Shown here piece by piece: positions 18,030 to 28,191 of a stretch of DNA of 64,000 bases (the first letter of the stretch is position 1; every line of letters begins with the position of its first letter). Source of the DNA: Alitiscatomonas aceti (GTDB taxonomy: Bacteria; Bacillota; Clostridia; Lachnospirales; Lachnospiraceae); contig NZ_JAOQJF010000005.1 of the NCBI RefSeq assembly GCF_025567195.1, forward strand, positions 83,685 to 147,684. Direction: 5' to 3'. The translations under genes were made by a program, and so were the position numbers. The notes beneath the pieces were generated by a model. The model was not told where the DNA came from and made no database searches. It saw only the letters and a list, made by a program, of their open reading frames with translations.

Positions 18030-18932
18030 ATGTCCATGAATTATGAATCCTGTACCCTGTGCCCCAGGATGTGCGGGGCCGACCGGACCAAGGCCCCTGG
18101 CTTCTGCGGCGCTTCCCACCAGATCAAAGCCGCACGGGCAGCCCTCCACCAGTGGGAGGAGCCGTGCATCAGCGGCACGGCCGGCAGCGGGACCGTATTC
18201 TTTTCCGGCTGTACCTTAAAATGTGTTTTCTGTCAGAACTATCCTCTGAGCCATGAAAATTTCGGAAAAGAAATTTCCACAGTCCGGCTCGCAGAGATCT
18301 TCCTGGAGCTCCAGGAAAAGGGCGCCCACAACATCAACCTGGTGACGGCCACCCAGTATCTCCCGTCCATCCGCCAGGCCCTGGAACTGGCGCGGCCAGA
18401 GCTTCACATCCCCGTAGTCTATAACAGCGGCGGCTATGAGCGGACCGAAACCATCCGGGAATTTTCCGATTGCATCGACATCTGGCTTCCGGACCTTAAA
18501 TATTATGACAGCGGCCTGTCTGAAAAATACTCGGCAGCCCGGAACTATTTCTCCATGGCCTCCAAAGCCATAAAGGAAATGATCCGCGTATCCGGCGGGC
18601 TGGCCTGGGACCCGGAAAACCCGGGGCTTTTAAAAAAAGGCGTAGTGATCCGCCACATGGTCCTTCCCGGAGCAAAGGAGGACTCCATCCGGCTCCTTCA
18701 CTGGATAAAGGAAGAGCTGCCTCCAGGACAGTTCCTTTTAAGTATACTGAGCCAGTATACGCCGTTTTATAAAAGCAGCCAGTATCCGGAGATCCGCCGC
18801 CGGATCACCACCTATGAATATCAGAAGGTCGTGGATACTGCCATCGAACTTGGGCTTACAGACGGATATATGCAGGAAAAAAGCAGTGCAAAAGAAGAAT
18901 ACACCCCGCCCTTTGATCTGAGCGGGATCTGA
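18030..18932 (+). CDS. Radical SAM protein, PflX-like (COG1313 type)
   Basis: 300 aa. The radical-SAM [4Fe-4S] motif is GCTLKCVFCQN (CxxxCxxC), preceded by an N-terminal Cys set (CTLCPRMCGADR, GFCGA) typical of the PflX group of putative glycyl-radical-enzyme activating proteins. PDLKYYDSGLSEKYS follows in the barrel. RBS GAGGTGAC. True function of PflX proteins is not established; no glycyl radical enzyme is adjacent (pflB is 24 kb away with its own activase). Likely cotranscribed with the two upstream genes. Confidence 0.82.
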   Translation: MSMNYESCTLCPRMCGADRTKAPGFCGASHQIKAARAALHQWEEPCISGTAGSGTVFFSGCTLKCVFCQNYPLSHENFGKEISTVRLAEIFLELQEKGAHNINLVTATQYLPSIRQALELARPELHIPVVYNSGGYERTETIREFSDCIDIWLPDLKYYDSGLSEKYSAARNYFSMASKAIKEMIRVSGGLAWDPENPGLLKKGVVIRHMVLPGAKEDSIRLLHWIKEELPPGQFLLSILSQYTPFYKSSQYPEIRRRITTYEYQKVVDTAIELGLTDGYMQEKSSAKEEYTPPFDLSGI

Positions 18933-18935
18933 CAT

Positions 18936-18990
18936 GCAAAAATTTAGTGGGTACCGAAAAAGTCACTTACTGATTCTCCCGATACCCACT
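18936..18990 (-). terminator. Terminator of the minus-strand orphan transcript
   Basis: AGTGGGTATCG pairs with CGGTACCCACT (11 bp, one G-U) around a 23-nt loop, followed by AAATTTTTG on the minus strand. It begins immediately after the stop codon of the 34-codon ORF. Confidence 0.8.
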
Positions 18991-19095
18991 CTACATTTCG
19001 TTGTCCATTGGACGATCCTCACTTTCGAGTTTTTTATCTATATTAAATTTTCTTTCTTCACTCCACCGGTTTTTCGAATTTTTTTCTTCTGTCAT
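18991..19095 (-). CDS. Putative 34-aa highly charged small protein
   Basis: Starts MTEEKNSKNRWSEER and ends EDRPMDNEM. It is rich in Lys, Glu, Asn and Arg, with no hydrophobic segment. The stop abuts the terminator stem, as expected for a real last ORF, but no good Shine-Dalgarno precedes the ATG. The same frame is open upstream to an in-frame TAA, before which lies ATGACGAGAAAGTATCAA, so the gene could be the remnant of a 52-codon ORF interrupted at codon 7. Coding status is uncertain. Confidence 0.35.
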   Translation of the reverse strand: MTEEKNSKNRWSEERKFNIDKKLESEDRPMDNEM

Positions 19096-19391
19096 TTTTT
19101 CTTTTTCATATCGATTATTGTATTTTTCTTATTGATACTTTCTCGTCATATCTTTAAGTAATATCAGATAACCTTTTATGATCCGTTTGTTCCGGTTTTG
19201 TGGTTTTCCTATGTTTAGACTTTTATTTTTTTATAAAAGCTAAACGAGATTTAAGTCTTCGGTGGTCCGTACCTCCTTTGCTTAGATTTGGACGTTCATT
19301 TCGAGATAGGAATCTTTTTTGGATTTCCTTCTCCAAAGAGTTTTGAAATCTTTTTTAAGGATTTTTGTTTCTCTTTGTTTTTGTTGTCTTT

Positions 19392-19420
19392 ATTATAGAC
19401 GAACAGTATCGTTTTGTCAA
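19392..19420 (-). promoter_or_regulatory. Consensus sigma-A promoter of the orphan transcript
   Basis: TTGACA, 17-bp spacer, TATAAT, both hexamers perfect, on the minus strand. It points away from leuB, and no annotated gene of normal size lies downstream. Confidence 0.88.
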
Positions 19421-19536
19421 TACATTTTTTTAAAAATTTTTATTTTATTTTTCTGTTGTCTTTTAATTGTGTTATTGTATAGAATTATTCTGATTATTTG
19501 TTTTTCCATGCCTTCTGCACCAGAGCCATATTCCAT

Positions 19537-19587
19537 ACAAAAAGGCTGCTGGAAAGGAGAAGCCAAGTCCCCTCCTTTCCAGCAGCC
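19537..19587 (-). terminator. leuB terminator
   Basis: Perfect 16-bp stem (GGCTGCTGGAAAGGAG and complement), 12-nt loop, followed by TTTTTG on the minus strand. Confidence 0.9.
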
Positions 19588-19608
19588 CCCGTATCTGATC
19601 CACGGTCC

Positions 19609-20694
19609 TTATGCGATCTGACTGCAGATCAGGTCGCCCATTTCCTTCGTTCCCGTCTGCTTCATTCCCTCCGCCATAATATCCGCTGTCCGGTATCCCC
19701 CGGCCAGGACCTTTTTCACCGCATTTTCCACCGCTTCCGCTTCCTTATCCAGATCAAAGGAAAACCGCAGCATCATGGCCGCCGAAAGGATGGTGGCAAT
19801 GGGATTGGCAATGCCTTTTCCCGCAATATCCGGGGCAGAGCCGTGGCTGGGCTCATAAAGGCCGAACTTTCCTTCGTTTAAGCTGGCGGAGGAAAGCATT
19901 CCGATGGAGCCGGTGATTATGCTGGCCTCGTCGGACAGGATATCCCCGAACATATTTTCCGTTAAGATCACGTCGAACTGGCCCGGATCCATCACCAGCT
20001 GCATGGCGCAGTTGTCCACCAGCATGTTCTCCAGAGCCACCTCCGGATAATCTGCCGCCACCTCCGCCACCACCTTTCTCCAGAGCCTGGAGGAATCCAG
20101 CACATTGGCCTTATCCACGCTGGTGACCTTCTTCTTTCTCTTCATGGCCGTTTCAAAGGCCTTCACCGCCACACGGCGGATCTCCGTCTCATTGTAGACC
20201 AGGGTATCCGTGGCCTGCATGACTCCGTTGACCTCCTCTGTATGACGTTCCCCGAAGTACAGGCCTCCGGTCAGCTCCCGGACAATGACCATATCAAAGC
20301 CGTCTCCGATGATCTCCCGCTTTAACGGGCAGGCGTCCTCCAGCCCGTCATACAGACAGGCAGGCCGGATATTGGCAAAGAGGTTCAGCCCCTTCCGGAT
20401 CGCCAGAAGCCCGGCCTCCGGACGCAGCTCAGGAGCCACGTCATACCAGCGGGAATTGCCCACATGGCCGCCCACGGCTCCAAGCAGGACGGAATCGCTG
20501 TTTTTTGCCGTTTCCAGGGCTTCCTTTGTCAGCGGTACGCCGTATTTGTCAATGGAAACGCCGCCCATATCCACTTCTGTGTAATGGAACGTATGGCCGA
20601 AGACCTGGCCCACCCGGTCCAGAATCTTTTTGGCCTCTGTGACGATCTCCGGCCCGATGCCGTCGCCGGGGATCACTGCGATCCTGTATTCCAT
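19609..20694 (-). CDS. leuB: 3-isopropylmalate dehydrogenase
   Basis: 361 aa. Catalyses NAD-dependent oxidative decarboxylation of 3-isopropylmalate in leucine biosynthesis. IAVIPGDGIGPEI at the N-terminus, ENMFGDILSDEASIITGSIG (metal/NAD loop), YEPSHGSAPDIAGKGIANP near the C-terminus, plus the substrate-specificity Arg/Leu region (NLFANIRPA). RBS GGAGGAATATCTT. leuA, leuC and leuD are not in the window; monocistronic with its own promoter and terminator. Tartrate/isocitrate dehydrogenase paralogues are excluded by the motif set and length. Confidence 0.95.
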   Translation of the reverse strand: MEYRIAVIPGDGIGPEIVTEAKKILDRVGQVFGHTFHYTEVDMGGVSIDKYGVPLTKEALETAKNSDSVLLGAVGGHVGNSRWYDVAPELRPEAGLLAIRKGLNLFANIRPACLYDGLEDACPLKREIIGDGFDMVIVRELTGGLYFGERHTEEVNGVMQATDTLVYNETEIRRVAVKAFETAMKRKKKVTSVDKANVLDSSRLWRKVVAEVAADYPEVALENMLVDNCAMQLVMDPGQFDVILTENMFGDILSDEASIITGSIGMLSSASLNEGKFGLYEPSHGSAPDIAGKGIANPIATILSAAMMLRFSFDLDKEAEAVENAVKKVLAGGYRTADIMAEGMKQTGTKEMGDLICSQIA

Positions 20695-20730
20695 AAGATA
20701 TTCCTCCGTCTATTCCCTGTGATGTCCTTT

Positions 20731-20759
20731 ATCTTATCCCATTCCCCCGGCCTTTTCAA
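20731..20759 (-). promoter_or_regulatory. Promoter of leuB
   Basis: TTGAAA, 17-bp spacer, TAAGAT on the minus strand. Predicted start about 30 bp upstream of the leuB ATG. A CCGGGCGG/CCGCCCGG stem just upstream (around 20840-20872) may end the polyamine operon transcript. Confidence 0.65.
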
Positions 20760-20879
20760 TGGCAGCACCCGTTTTCGTGTATACATATTTGTCATGGCAT
20801 CCATAACCGACGGCCAGAAAAGATCCGCAGATCCCGCCGGGCGGGCCAGTTCCTTCATCTGCCTGCCGCCCGGACCGGC

Positions 20880-21746
20880 CTACTCCTTATACAGCTCCGG
20901 TCTCCGGTCCCGGAACAGTCCCCAGGAAAGGCGGTCCTCCGCCAGGGCGTCCAGATCGAAGGAGGCGGTGATCACGCCCTCCGAATCCCGGTCCATGGAT
21001 GTTACCAGCTCTCCCGTTCCGTCGGTGATAAAGGAGGAGCCGTAGAACCGGAGGGAAGAACTCTGGTTTCCATTTTCCGCACAGGGCTCCACCGTCTCCA
21101 GACCCACCCGGTTGGCGGCGATCACCGGCATCAGATTGCAGGCGCTGTGGCCCTGCATACACCGTCTCCAGTGGGGCATGCTGTCCACCTCCAGGATCGG
21201 CTCACTGCCGATGGCCGTGGGGTAGAATAAGAGCTCTGCACCCTTTACGGCCATGAACCTGGCCGTCTCCGGGAACCACTGGTCCCAGCAGATGCCTACG
21301 CCGATGACAGCGTACCGGGTCTTAAAGGCTTTAAAGCCCGTATCGCCCGGAGTGAAATAAAATTTTTCCTGGTAATAATGGTCGTCGGGAATATGGGTCT
21401 TTCTGTAAATCCCCAGATTCTCCCCGTCCGCATCCAGAATGGTCACAGTATTGAACAGGCGGTTTTTGTCCCTCTCATAAAAACTGATGGGGAGCACCAC
21501 AGAAAGCTCCTTTGCCACCTTTGAAAAATGGCGCACCGCATCGTTTTCCTCCACAGGCTTTGCATACCCATAATACTCATATCTGCGCTCCTGGCAGAAA
21601 TAGGGCCGTTCAAACAGCTCCGGGAGAAGGATGATCTGCGCTCCCTCTGCCGCCGCCTTCCGCACCAGGGCCTCAGCCCTGGCGATATTTTCTTCTGCAT
21701 TTTCCGTGCAGCGCATCTGCACTGCCGCCACAGTTACCTTACGCAT
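20880..21746 (-). CDS. aguB: N-carbamoylputrescine amidohydrolase
   Basis: 288-aa nitrilase-superfamily enzyme that releases putrescine from N-carbamoylputrescine. The Glu-Lys-Cys triad sits in LLPELFERPYF, KTHIPDDHYYQEKFYF and GVGICWDQWFPE. These are the AguB-specific versions of the motifs. The ATG has AAGGAGG at 5-nt spacing, 24 bp inside the longest reading frame. It lies 10 bp after aguA and is the last gene of the polyamine operon. Confidence 0.94.
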   Translation of the reverse strand: MRKVTVAAVQMRCTENAEENIARAEALVRKAAAEGAQIILLPELFERPYFCQERRYEYYGYAKPVEENDAVRHFSKVAKELSVVLPISFYERDKNRLFNTVTILDADGENLGIYRKTHIPDDHYYQEKFYFTPGDTGFKAFKTRYAVIGVGICWDQWFPETARFMAVKGAELLFYPTAIGSEPILEVDSMPHWRRCMQGHSACNLMPVIAANRVGLETVEPCAENGNQSSSLRFYGSSFITDGTGELVTSMDRDSEGVITASFDLDALAEDRLSWGLFRDRRPELYKE

Positions 21747-21756
21747 AAAAACCTCC

Positions 21757-22911
21757 TTATAAAGACTCACAGACGCCGGACGCAGGGATCTGCTGGGTGA
21801 TGCAGTGGATGTTGCCTCCGCCCAGAAGAATATCCCTGGCTGCCACCGGATGCACCTTCCGTCCCGGGAACAGCTCCGCCAGGATCCTTACTGCCGTCTC
21901 ATCGTTTTCGTCTCCGAACTGGGGTACGACCACCCCGCCGTTGGAAATATAAAAATTCACATAGCTGGCTGCCAGACGCTCTCCGGCCTCCCGCACGTCC
22001 TCGCCAGGCTCAAATTCATAGCCCTTAAGATCCTCCTCCGTAACACAGATAGGCGTTTTAGGGATCGGAAGCTTATGGACCTGGAGCCTGCGGCCACAGG
22101 CGTCCACAGAAGCCTCCAGGGCCTTTAGGCAGGCCATGGACAGCTCATACTGGGGATCCGCCTCGTCATCGGTCCAGGCCAGTACCACATGGCCCGGGGC
22201 TGTGAAGGCACAGATATTATCCACATGCTCGTTGGTCTCGTCGTTATAGATCCCCCGGGGCAGCCAGATGACCTTTTTCCCTCCCAGATATGAGAGAAGC
22301 CTTTCTTCGATCTCCTCCTTCGTAAGCTCCGGATTCCTCCCGACGCTTAAAAGGCAGGATTCTGTCACCAGGATGGTCCCCTGGCCGTCGCTGTGGATGG
22401 AGCCGCCCTCCAGCACAAAGGGATGGGCCTCATAGCACTCATACCCCAGGGCCTCACAGAACCGCTCCGCCACCTGGTCGTCTTTTTCCCAATGGGCGTA
22501 CAGACCGTCCACGGTTCCGCCCCAGGCGTTGAATTCCCAGTCGATGCCCCTGACGTCCCCTGCCCTATTCTTCACAAAGGTGGGGCCCACGTCCCTGGCC
22601 CAGGCATCGTCAGATCCCATTTCCAGCACATGGATCCGGGCTCCGGTCCCTGGCATTTCCGCCGCGGCCTCCCCCGTGACCCCCAGGGCCCTCCTGGCAT
22701 CCTCAGCCACGTCCGGCTCTGCCAGCATATATACGTCCTCGCTCTCTGCAATGGCATGGGCCACGTTCTTAAACGCCTCCCTGGCCTTTACCGCTCCGTA
22801 ATTCCAGCTTCCGGGACGTTTGGGCCAGATCATGATGCAGCCTCTGTGGGGTTCAAATTCTCCGGGCATGGAATATCCCTCTTCTCCCGGAATTCCCATT
22901 AATTTCTTCAT
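21757..22911 (-). CDS. aguA: Agmatine deiminase
   Basis: 384-aa guanidino-modifying enzyme hydrolysing agmatine to N-carbamoylputrescine and ammonia. It starts with the family hallmark MPGEFEPHRGCIMIWP, has VLEGGSIHSDGQGTILVTE in the middle, and the catalytic Cys in GGGNIHCITQQIP near the C-terminus. Together with the upstream arginine decarboxylase and AguB it forms a complete arginine-to-putrescine route that avoids ornithine. It lies 38 bp after nspC. Confidence 0.95.
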   Translation of the reverse strand: MKKLMGIPGEEGYSMPGEFEPHRGCIMIWPKRPGSWNYGAVKAREAFKNVAHAIAESEDVYMLAEPDVAEDARRALGVTGEAAAEMPGTGARIHVLEMGSDDAWARDVGPTFVKNRAGDVRGIDWEFNAWGGTVDGLYAHWEKDDQVAERFCEALGYECYEAHPFVLEGGSIHSDGQGTILVTESCLLSVGRNPELTKEEIEERLLSYLGGKKVIWLPRGIYNDETNEHVDNICAFTAPGHVVLAWTDDEADPQYELSMACLKALEASVDACGRRLQVHKLPIPKTPICVTEEDLKGYEFEPGEDVREAGERLAASYVNFYISNGGVVVPQFGDENDETAVRILAELFPGRKVHPVAARDILLGGGNIHCITQQIPASGVCESL

Positions 22912-22949
22912 ATTTTCTGTACTCTCCTGTTTTAAAAAGGCGGCCGCAT

Positions 22950-24095
22950 TTACGCCAGCCGCCCTTTAAAGTCTTCGTATCCGAATTCCCGGATCACCTT
23001 ACAGTTTCCGTCCTCCTCCATCACAGCAATGGCCGGCAGGGCCATGCCGTTGAAGGTATTGTTCTTCACCATGGAATAAATGGCCATATCCTCAAAATAC
23101 AGCTTGTCTCCCACATGGATCTCATGGTCAAAGGAATAATCCCCGATCACGTCCCCGGCCAGGCAGGTACAGGAGGACAGGCGGTAGGTATACGCCTTCT
23201 CTCCCGGCTTCCCGGAATCCTTAAGGGGCGGCCGGTAGGGCATTTCCAGCACATCCGGCATATGACAGGCCGCCGAAGCGTCCAGCACCAGAGTGGAGAT
23301 CCCGTTCTCCACAATGTCCATAACATCGGTCACCAGATAGCCCGCATTTAAGGCAATGGCCTCCCCCGGCTCCAGGTATACCTGTACGCCGTAGGTCTCC
23401 TTTATATGGAGGATGCACCGCTCCAGACGGGCGATATCGTAGTCCGGCCGGGTGATGTGGTGGCCGCCGCCCATATTGAGCCATTCAATGTTGGGGAGCT
23501 CCAGGTATTTCCCGAACTTTTCCTCCACCGCTGCCAGAGTCGTCTCCAGATCGTCGGCGTTCTGCTCGCAGAGGGTATGGAAATGGAGGCCGGAAAGCTC
23601 TCCGGCCAGATGCTCCGGGAAGTTTTCCAAGGTCACTCCCAGACGGGAGCCAGGAGCGCAGGGATCATAAATGGCGTGATCCCCCTGGGTGGAGCACTCT
23701 GGATTGATCCTGAGTCCCACGCCCACGCCGTTTTTTCTGCATACCGGAAGGAATTTTTCCAGCTGGGCCGCAGAATTGAAGATCACATGGTCGCAAATCC
23801 CGGCGATCTCCTCAAATTCAGCCGCTTTAAAGGCCGGGGCGAACACATGGGTCTCCAGGCCAAAGGGCTCTCCCATCTCCTCATAGCCCAGCCGCGCCTC
23901 ATAAAGGCCGCTGGCCGTGGTACCGTCCAGATAGTCTGCGATCCGCGGGTATTCATAAAAACAGGAGAATGCCTTCTGGGCCAGCAGGATCCTGCATTCC
24001 GTGCGGTCCCTTACGCCTGCCAGAATTTCCAGATTCTCCTTCAGCTTCTTTTCATCGATCACATAGCACGGAGTCGGAAGCTCATGTATGTTCAT
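22950..24095 (-). CDS. nspC: Carboxynorspermidine/carboxyspermidine decarboxylase
   Basis: 381-aa fold-III PLP decarboxylase. The PLP Lys lies in LLAQKAFSCF, with LHFHTLCEQNADDLE, NMGGGHHITRPDYD and VYLEPGEAIALNAGY. It decarboxylates carboxyspermidine (or carboxynorspermidine) to the triamine, the last step of the aspartate-semialdehyde route. The ATG has AGAGGTG upstream; an in-frame GTG 6 bp earlier is less likely. It follows its partner dehydrogenase by 63 bp, which supports spermidine as product. Confidence 0.93.
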   Translation of the reverse strand: MNIHELPTPCYVIDEKKLKENLEILAGVRDRTECRILLAQKAFSCFYEYPRIADYLDGTTASGLYEARLGYEEMGEPFGLETHVFAPAFKAAEFEEIAGICDHVIFNSAAQLEKFLPVCRKNGVGVGLRINPECSTQGDHAIYDPCAPGSRLGVTLENFPEHLAGELSGLHFHTLCEQNADDLETTLAAVEEKFGKYLELPNIEWLNMGGGHHITRPDYDIARLERCILHIKETYGVQVYLEPGEAIALNAGYLVTDVMDIVENGISTLVLDASAACHMPDVLEMPYRPPLKDSGKPGEKAYTYRLSSCTCLAGDVIGDYSFDHEIHVGDKLYFEDMAIYSMVKNNTFNGMALPAIAVMEEDGNCKVIREFGYEDFKGRLA

Positions 24096-24158
24096 GGTCA
24101 CACCTCTGTCATTTTAAAAAGGGCCGCCGAAAGCCACGCCTTCAGCGGCCCGCCGTTT

Positions 24159-25418
<1,260 letters not shown>

Positions 25419-25420
25419 TT

Positions 25421-26275
25421 TTATTGTTCCTCCTCTTCTAATAGATCCTCCACATATTTGGGCAGCATAAAGGCTCCCATATGAAGATGGGTCGTGTAAT
25501 ACCATGTTTCTATCTTAAGACCATTCCACTCCTTAGGCTTGAAATCCTTGATGGGATGATACTTTTTCGATGCAAAGCCAAACAGCCAGTAGCCCGACGG
25601 ACAAGTGGGGATGTGGGCCTGGTAGACGCGGCTGATGGGGAAGGAACGGAACGCCTTCCTGTGCATGCTGCGGCAGGCCGCCTCGTCCTCGTCATAGAAG
25701 GGGCTTCCATGCTGGTAGACCATGATCCCGTCGTCCTTTAAGGCATTGTAGCAGCTTCCGTAAAATTCCTTTGTGAACAGGCCCTCCGTATGGCCGAAGG
25801 GGTCTGTGGAATCGTTGATGATCAAGTCATAGATCCCCTTTTTATTTCTCAGGAAGCGCAGGCCGTCGTCATAATGGATCTTCACCCTCTCATCATCCAG
25901 GGCGCAGGCCACCTCCGGGAAATATTCCCGGCATACGTCCACGAACATCCGGTCCGTTTCCACCACGTCGATGCTCTCGATGGACTTATACTGCAACAGC
26001 TCCTTGGCAACGCCGCCGTCGCCGCCGCCGATGATCAGCACATTCTTCACATGGGGATGGACGGCCATGGGCACATGGGTCACCATCTCATCATAAATAA
26101 ACTCATCTTTTTCAGAGAATACGATCTCCCCGTCCAGGGAAATAAACTTTCCAAACTCCTCGGAGTCAAACACATCGATCCTCTGATATTCGCTTTCTCC
26201 GGAAAAAAGCTGTTTTTCGATCCGGACAGAAAGCTTTACGTTTCCCGTATGCAGCTCTGAAAACCAGAATTCCAT
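25421..26275 (-). CDS. speE: Polyamine aminopropyltransferase (spermidine synthase)
   Basis: 284 aa. It begins with the aminopropyltransferase WFSELHTGNVKLSVRI segment, the Rossmann MTase-like LIIGGGDGGVAKELLQY and DVVETD, and the catalytic-Asp loop IINDSTDPFGHTEGLF. It transfers aminopropyl from decarboxylated SAM to putrescine. No SAM decarboxylase gene is in this window, which matters because the next two genes offer an SAM-independent route. RBS GGGAGGTGCAGA. It lies 39 bp after the arginine decarboxylase gene. Confidence 0.93.
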   Translation of the reverse strand: MEFWFSELHTGNVKLSVRIEKQLFSGESEYQRIDVFDSEEFGKFISLDGEIVFSEKDEFIYDEMVTHVPMAVHPHVKNVLIIGGGDGGVAKELLQYKSIESIDVVETDRMFVDVCREYFPEVACALDDERVKIHYDDGLRFLRNKKGIYDLIINDSTDPFGHTEGLFTKEFYGSCYNALKDDGIMVYQHGSPFYDEDEAACRSMHRKAFRSFPISRVYQAHIPTCPSGYWLFGFASKKYHPIKDFKPKEWNGLKIETWYYTTHLHMGAFMLPKYVEDLLEEEEQ

Positions 26276-26314
26276 TCTGCACCTCCCAGTCTCCTTTGTA
26301 TTGCCGTACTGGCT

Positions 26315-27769
26315 CTAAATATTTGCCAGGACCATTAAATGCTCCACAGCCGGATCCTCAGTTCCCTGCATGGAGCAGCCCTTTTCCTTGGCATACATGA
26401 TATATTCCACAATGTCGTCGGTGATCATCTCGCCGGGGGCCAGGATCGGGATTCCCGGCGGATAGCACATCACGAACTCTGCGCAGACCCTTCCCGAGGA
26501 TTTTTCCACCGGAAGGGAGATCTTATCAGAATAAAAGGCCTTCTGGGGCGACATGACCACCTTGGGGGAGATATATTCCCCTGATAAAAGGCCTGTGCTG
26601 TCTTTTTTATACAAACGTTCAATATCCGCCAGAGCGCCCACCAGACGTTCAATATCCTGGATCCTGTCACCGATGGAGATATAGGCCAGAATATTGCTGA
26701 TATCTCCGAATTCGATCTGGATATCGTACTCGTCCCTTAAAAGGTCGTAGACCTCGATGCCCGCCAGGCCGATATCCCTTGTATATACGGAAAGCTTGGT
26801 CACGTCGTAGTCAAATACGCTGTTGCCGTTGACCAGCTCCTTTCCATAAGCGTAGTAGCCGCCGATGGAGTTGATCTCACTCCTGGCGTACTCCGCCATA
26901 TCCACTACCTTTCCAAAGGACTCCTCGCCCCTTAAGGCCAGGTTCCGTCTGGAAATATCCAGGCTGGATAACAGCAGGTAGGAGGCGCTGGTGGTCTGGG
27001 TCAGGTTGATGATCTGACGCACATAATCGGCGTTGACCCCTTTATTTAACAGGAGCAGAGAGCTCTGGGTCAGGCTTCCGCCGGATTTGTGCATGGAAAC
27101 CGCCGCCAGATCCGCTCCGGCCTCCATGGCAGACACCGGAAGATTTTTTCCAAAGTACAGGTGGGTCCCGTGGGCCTCGTCAGCCAGGACCTTCATTCCC
27201 CTGGCGTGGGCCAGTTCCACGATGGTCTTAATATCCGAGCAGATCCCATAGTAGGTGGGGTTGTTCACAAAGACGGCCACAGCGTCCGGATTGTCCTCAA
27301 TGGCCTGGCGGACCTTGTCCACCTCCATCCCCAGGGAGATCCCCAGCTTCTGGTTCACATCCGGGTTCACATAGACTGGGACGGCTCCGCAGAGCACCAT
27401 GGCGTTAATGACGCTTTTATGGACGTTCCGGGGGAGGATGATCTTATCTCCTGCACGGCAGACGGAAAGGATCATGGTCTGGACCGCAGACGTGGTGCCT
27501 CCTACCATCAGATAGGCTCCGGCTGCGCCAAAGGCCTCTGCCGCCAGCTCCTCTGCCTCCTTGATCACAGATACCGGGTGGCACAGATTATCCAGCGGCT
27601 TCATGGAATTCACATCCAGGGACACACATTTTTCGCCCAGAAGCTGCACCAGCTCCGGGTTTCCTCTTCCTCTTTTGTGGCCCGGCACGTCAAAGGGGAC
27701 CACTCTCTTTTTCTTGAACGCCTCCAGCGCTTCATAAATGGGGGCTCTCTTCTGTTTCTCTCTATCCAT
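26315..27769 (-). CDS. speA: Arginine decarboxylase (Orn/Lys/Arg decarboxylase, short Gram-positive type)
   Basis: 484-aa fold-I PLP enzyme. The PLP Lys lies in AVSMHKSGGSLTQSS; FDVPGHKRGRGNPEL and ADEAHGTHLYFG are hallmarks of the SpeA/YaaO group. The N-terminal wing domain of inducible E. coli enzymes is absent. Arginine specificity is inferred from aguA and aguB downstream; lysine or ornithine decarboxylase is the alternative by family alone. The start was set at the ATG behind AAGGGATTTGGGA; an ATG 18 bp earlier is possible. First gene of the operon, preceded by a terminator-bearing leader. Confidence 0.9.
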   Translation of the reverse strand: MDREKQKRAPIYEALEAFKKKRVVPFDVPGHKRGRGNPELVQLLGEKCVSLDVNSMKPLDNLCHPVSVIKEAEELAAEAFGAAGAYLMVGGTTSAVQTMILSVCRAGDKIILPRNVHKSVINAMVLCGAVPVYVNPDVNQKLGISLGMEVDKVRQAIEDNPDAVAVFVNNPTYYGICSDIKTIVELAHARGMKVLADEAHGTHLYFGKNLPVSAMEAGADLAAVSMHKSGGSLTQSSLLLLNKGVNADYVRQIINLTQTTSASYLLLSSLDISRRNLALRGEESFGKVVDMAEYARSEINSIGGYYAYGKELVNGNSVFDYDVTKLSVYTRDIGLAGIEVYDLLRDEYDIQIEFGDISNILAYISIGDRIQDIERLVGALADIERLYKKDSTGLLSGEYISPKVVMSPQKAFYSDKISLPVEKSSGRVCAEFVMCYPPGIPILAPGEMITDDIVEYIMYAKEKGCSMQGTEDPAVEHLMVLANI

Positions 27770-27833
27770 TCCCAAATCCCTTTCCATTTTCCCATATGCA
27801 GGAAACGATCCTTTTCCGCAGGCTTCCTATGTT

Positions 27834-28186
27834 AAAAAAGGCAGATGATGCAATCCATCATCTGCCTTACGATTCCTATTCCGAGAAACGGGCGTGTACG
27901 GTCCAGTGCCGTTTTCCGTTTCTTAATGACCGTTATCGTTTCCGATGCTTCAATCGCAAATATATGTTTCCTGCTCTTATTGACCGTTTCACAAGATGAT
28001 GTGCGCACTGCGCGTTGATTATAAAGTGATCAGCTTATAAAATTTGAGCTTTTAACTCAATCAATAATGCGGTTTCCCGCGCCGGCGTTTGACCCGCCTG
28101 TCCGTGTGGGCTTGACTTCCGCCTTTCTGAGCGCGAAAGTGGTCACAAATACATTTGCATGAAAACGATAATGTCTCTTCACACTG
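27834..28186 (-). promoter_or_regulatory. Structured 5' leader of the polyamine operon ending in an intrinsic terminator (candidate riboswitch/attenuator)
   Basis: A consensus promoter starts an approximately 350-nt minus-strand RNA that ends in GGCAGATGATG-N5-CATCATCTGCC-TTTTTT (27834-27866), 65 bp before speA, and no second promoter is evident after it. Stems visible by eye include CAAAT/ATTTG, CTTTC/GAAAG, GGCG/CGCC, GCGG-GAAA-CCGC, TTGAG/CTCAA, CGAT/ATCG and ACGGTC/GACCGT, plus a possible long-range GTGTG/CACAC. Two imperfect copies of AACGGTCA(A/T)TAAGA occur. I see no signature of lysine, guanidine, SAM, T-box or other familiar riboswitches. The only leader ORF is 5 codons. It fills the gap between speA and glsA. 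Confidence 0.6.
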
Positions 28187-28191
28187 GAAAT

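Larger units (their letters stand above)
18936..19385 (-). ncRNA. AT-rich orphan transcription unit (about 450 nt), RNA and/or small-protein gene
   Basis: A near-perfect promoter starts a minus-strand transcript that ends at a clear intrinsic terminator. The 5' half is purine-rich and holds AAGGAGGT (19271-19278) with no usable start codon after it. A 13-bp hairpin with one bulged base follows (arms 19213-19226 and 19233-19245, A-rich loop). The distal part holds a 34-codon ORF. The 675-bp gap between the radical SAM gene and leuB is strikingly AT-rich compared with its surroundings. I cannot assign an RNA family. Confidence 0.5.

Noticed and set aside
17256..18149. Minus-strand frame of 297 codons opposite the DNA glycosylase and the small ORF
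   Set aside because: Arg/Gly-rich composition without motifs, and antisense to genes with good RBSs.
18030..18932. Radical SAM gene as pflA
   Set aside because: It has the N-terminal Cys set of the PflX group. The real activase is next to pflB at 44-45 kb.
19271..19278. AAGGAGGT in the orphan transcript taken as the RBS of a peptide
   Set aside because: No ATG, GTG or TTG follows within usable distance.
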